Positions 62,173 to 64,000 of a stretch of DNA of 64,000 nucleotides are shown here, piece after piece (position 1 is the first letter of the stretch; each line of letters opens with the position of its first letter). The stretch covers positions 842,233 through 906,232 of the forward strand of contig JH720317.1 of NCBI GenBank assembly GCA_000231825.2. The letters are read 5' to 3'. This stretch comes from Tetrahymena elliotti 4EA. Its lineage: Eukaryota > Ciliophora > Oligohymenophorea > Hymenostomatida > Tetrahymenidae. A program made the position numbers and the translations under genes. A model generated the notes under the pieces. That model did no database searches. It had not been told where the DNA came from and was given only the letters and a program-made list of their open reading frames with translations.

Positions 62173-62469
62173 TCAATTACCATCATCACCTGAAGAACCT
62201 GGGCACCATCCAGAAAAACAACCTGGATAAGCACCTCCACAAGGATGCATAGGAGGTTAACAATTTGCTTAAATCACAACAGCATCATTTTTTTTTTGCA
62301 ATTCCTCACAAGTTTCATAGGTTTTACATCCACCAAAACAGAATTCAAGCTTACCTTAGCATTAGTGTAGTCTCTTTAAGCTCTAGGTATTTTTAAAGCT
62401 AGTGAAGGCATAAAAAGCAACAGTAGCAATAACTACTAGGGTTATTAATTTTTTGGCCAAGTTATTCAT
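62173..62469 (-). CDS. Secreted-type eight-cysteine miniprotein, family C copy 3
   Basis: An intact frame of 98 residues, the longest of the three. The N-terminal hydrophobic segment is the same as in copy 2. Cysteines lie at 37, 44, 48, 54, 70, 77, 84 and 89, with the blocks CFGGCKTYETCEELQ and QANCQPPMHPC. It ends GWCPGSSGDDGN then TGA, an acidic glycine-rich tail not found in the other copies. Two residues more than copy 1 separate the sixth and seventh cysteines. Confidence 0.88.
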
Positions 62470-64000
62470 ATCTATCAAATTTGTTTACTCAATTATTTTT
62501 CTAATTAATAATTTATTTTGAATATTTATTATGTATTCATTGGTAGTTATTTAATCAAATAAATAAATTGGTAAAAGAATTTAAGTGTAAAAAAGGGAAC
62601 ACATTATAATTCTTATATCTTTTTAAATATTCAATTAATAAATCCTTTAATGAATATGATGATTTATCTATAACCAATAAATCAAATTAGAAATAGATAG
62701 ATAAATAGCCATATTTGATTTCATTAAATGCATATGAATAAAGCAATTTTATCTTAAATAAATCTTTTATTAAAAAAAACAAAAAGCCAAATCATAAAAA
62801 CCACTTTAAATTCTCAAAGTGAAATTTCTACTTCTAAATAGAGCACTAAATTATTTTAAATTTAAATAAAAACTTAATTGTTTTATAAATTAATATATAT
62901 TTAATAGAATAAGAAAATTTCTATGGATTTATTATTTTTTTCATCAAACTTTTATGTAAGAATTAAACCATGAAGCAATCATTTTAAAAAAATAGAATTT
63001 AACAGATGTAAATTTTATTACTAATTTTTTGCTTTTACAAAAATTCATAAATTTAAAAGTAAAAAATTGATAAATAAAATAAATTTATTAAAGATTAAAA
63101 GCAAATTCTTATTGATTTTTTGTTATATAAATAAAATATTATCAAAATTTTAACATATTTTATCAGTTTGATTTTACATAGAATTCATTTTTTCATTAAA
63201 TCAAAATGGATTTAATAATTTAAAAATAGATATTTTTGTGGAGATACTTTCTTTATAAAAATACATCTGTTCACTGTTTTTTAAAATATAGCTAGATATT
63301 ACAGTAGTTCTTCATACTTTACAAAATCAATTTTAACATGCTAAATTATAAAAATAGTTTGAAACTAGCAACATACTGTATTAAGATTTTTATTTTATGC
63401 TATGGAATAGTTAAAATAATTTCTAAAAAATAAGAAATTTATTTATTTTCATCAGAGCAGTCAGTCTAAATGAAGATTAATAAAAATCTAATTAGGATAG
63501 ATAGATAAAAAAATTAAATATTGTGACAACAATTTTTATTGATTGTTTGCTGAACAATTATAAGTAATTAAAGACCAATTGAATTAATTTTAAAATAAAT
63601 GAAAACGTAATGATTGAAAAATTAATTTTGTTTGTCATTTTACTTGGACATAAGTTTATGACGACCCCTTTCACCATTTTTTTTGTAACTTTTAAAATAT
63701 CATAAAAATAAATTATGAATTAAAAACCATAAATAAAACAAAAGAGCCAAATATCAAGCTAACATAAATTAATAAACTGCTCAATAACTAAAATCTTCAA
63801 AAATGCTTAATTAATGTTTTTACGAGAAAGTAAACTCAAAATTTAGAGATTAGAACATTTTTGAATGCTATCTTTTAATGTTTATGGATCCTTTTGGCAA
63901 ATACCCTTTTAAAAAATTATAAAAATAAATATTGAAGAAATAAACTTTCAAAGAATGAATAAAAGAAATATAAAATATTAATTAAATTTTAAAATAAGAT
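62470..64000. other. Right-edge flank, repeated
   Basis: The last 1.5 kb repeats the spacer right of copy 2 (58437-60020) with substitutions and small gaps. The leader of the Cys-rich gene lies in its first hundred bases. No further gene was found before the window ends. Confidence 0.6.

Larger units (their letters stand above)
60760..64000. repeat. Tandem duplication, copy 2, runs off right edge
   Basis: Second copy of the block described at 56800. Relative to copy 1 it carries the extra hairpin element (61882-61922) and an extra insertion near 61290-61430, and lacks the sequence of 60060-60740. The copies are clearly diverged, so the duplication is not very recent, yet both Cys-rich genes stayed open. 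Confidence 0.85.

Noticed and set aside
41977..62469. Tetrahymena-type mating-type gene-pair array
   Set aside because: Mating-type proteins are far larger with few membrane segments and large extracellular parts. The families here have 500 and 90 residues and different layouts.

Overview
The window comes from an extremely AT-rich nuclear genome of an oligohymenophorean ciliate, most like Tetrahymena or a close relative. Three observations support this. Long conserved reading frames run through many TAA and TAG codons and stop only at TGA, so TAA and TAG encode glutamine. Introns are short, AT-rich and GT..AG (62, 64, 66 and 69 bp where both ends could be fixed). Predicted proteins are rich in Asn, Gln, Lys and Ser. 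I cannot tell from sequence alone whether this is macronuclear or germline DNA. No telomeric repeats were seen.

Left part (1 to about 41 kb) holds ordinary single-copy genes separated by 0.1 to 3 kb of AT-rich spacer. In order: a K+ channel cut by the left edge (-), a beta-carbonic anhydrase (+), a flavin amine oxidase (-), a small Gln-rich protein with two membrane segments (-), an unknown low-complexity protein (-), a protein with two cyclic-nucleotide-binding domains (-), a divergent Ras-like GTPase (-), a large Asn/Gln-rich coiled-coil protein (-), an NT-C2 plus coiled-coil protein (-), an unknown acidic protein (+), a very large cyclic-nucleotide-binding K+ channel (+), and a probable mitochondrial protein (-). 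Two ion channels and a soluble cyclic-nucleotide-binding protein lie within 37 kb, but nothing shows that they act together.

Right part (about 42 to 64 kb) is quite different: a repeated, expanding and decaying region. It carries three intact paralogues of an eight-to-nine-pass membrane protein (41977-43515, 49246-50796, 51317-52822) and at least four broken or deleted relatives. On the opposite strand are three intact paralogues of a small secreted-type protein with eight conserved cysteines (45908-46177, 58164-58436, 62173-62469). These sit in repeated modules, including a roughly 3.9 kb tandem duplication that runs off the right edge. A 129 bp MITE with GC-rich terminal inverted repeats and TA target duplications, a degenerate Tc1/mariner-type transposase and a degenerate BED-finger hAT transposase lie among them.

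The most promising novelty is this two-component array: a multi-pass membrane protein family interleaved with an eight-cysteine secreted miniprotein family. The miniprotein signal sequence is nearly invariant while the mature part and tail vary. Neither family could be assigned confidently. The membrane proteins show a weak, order-preserving resemblance to XK-related scramblases.
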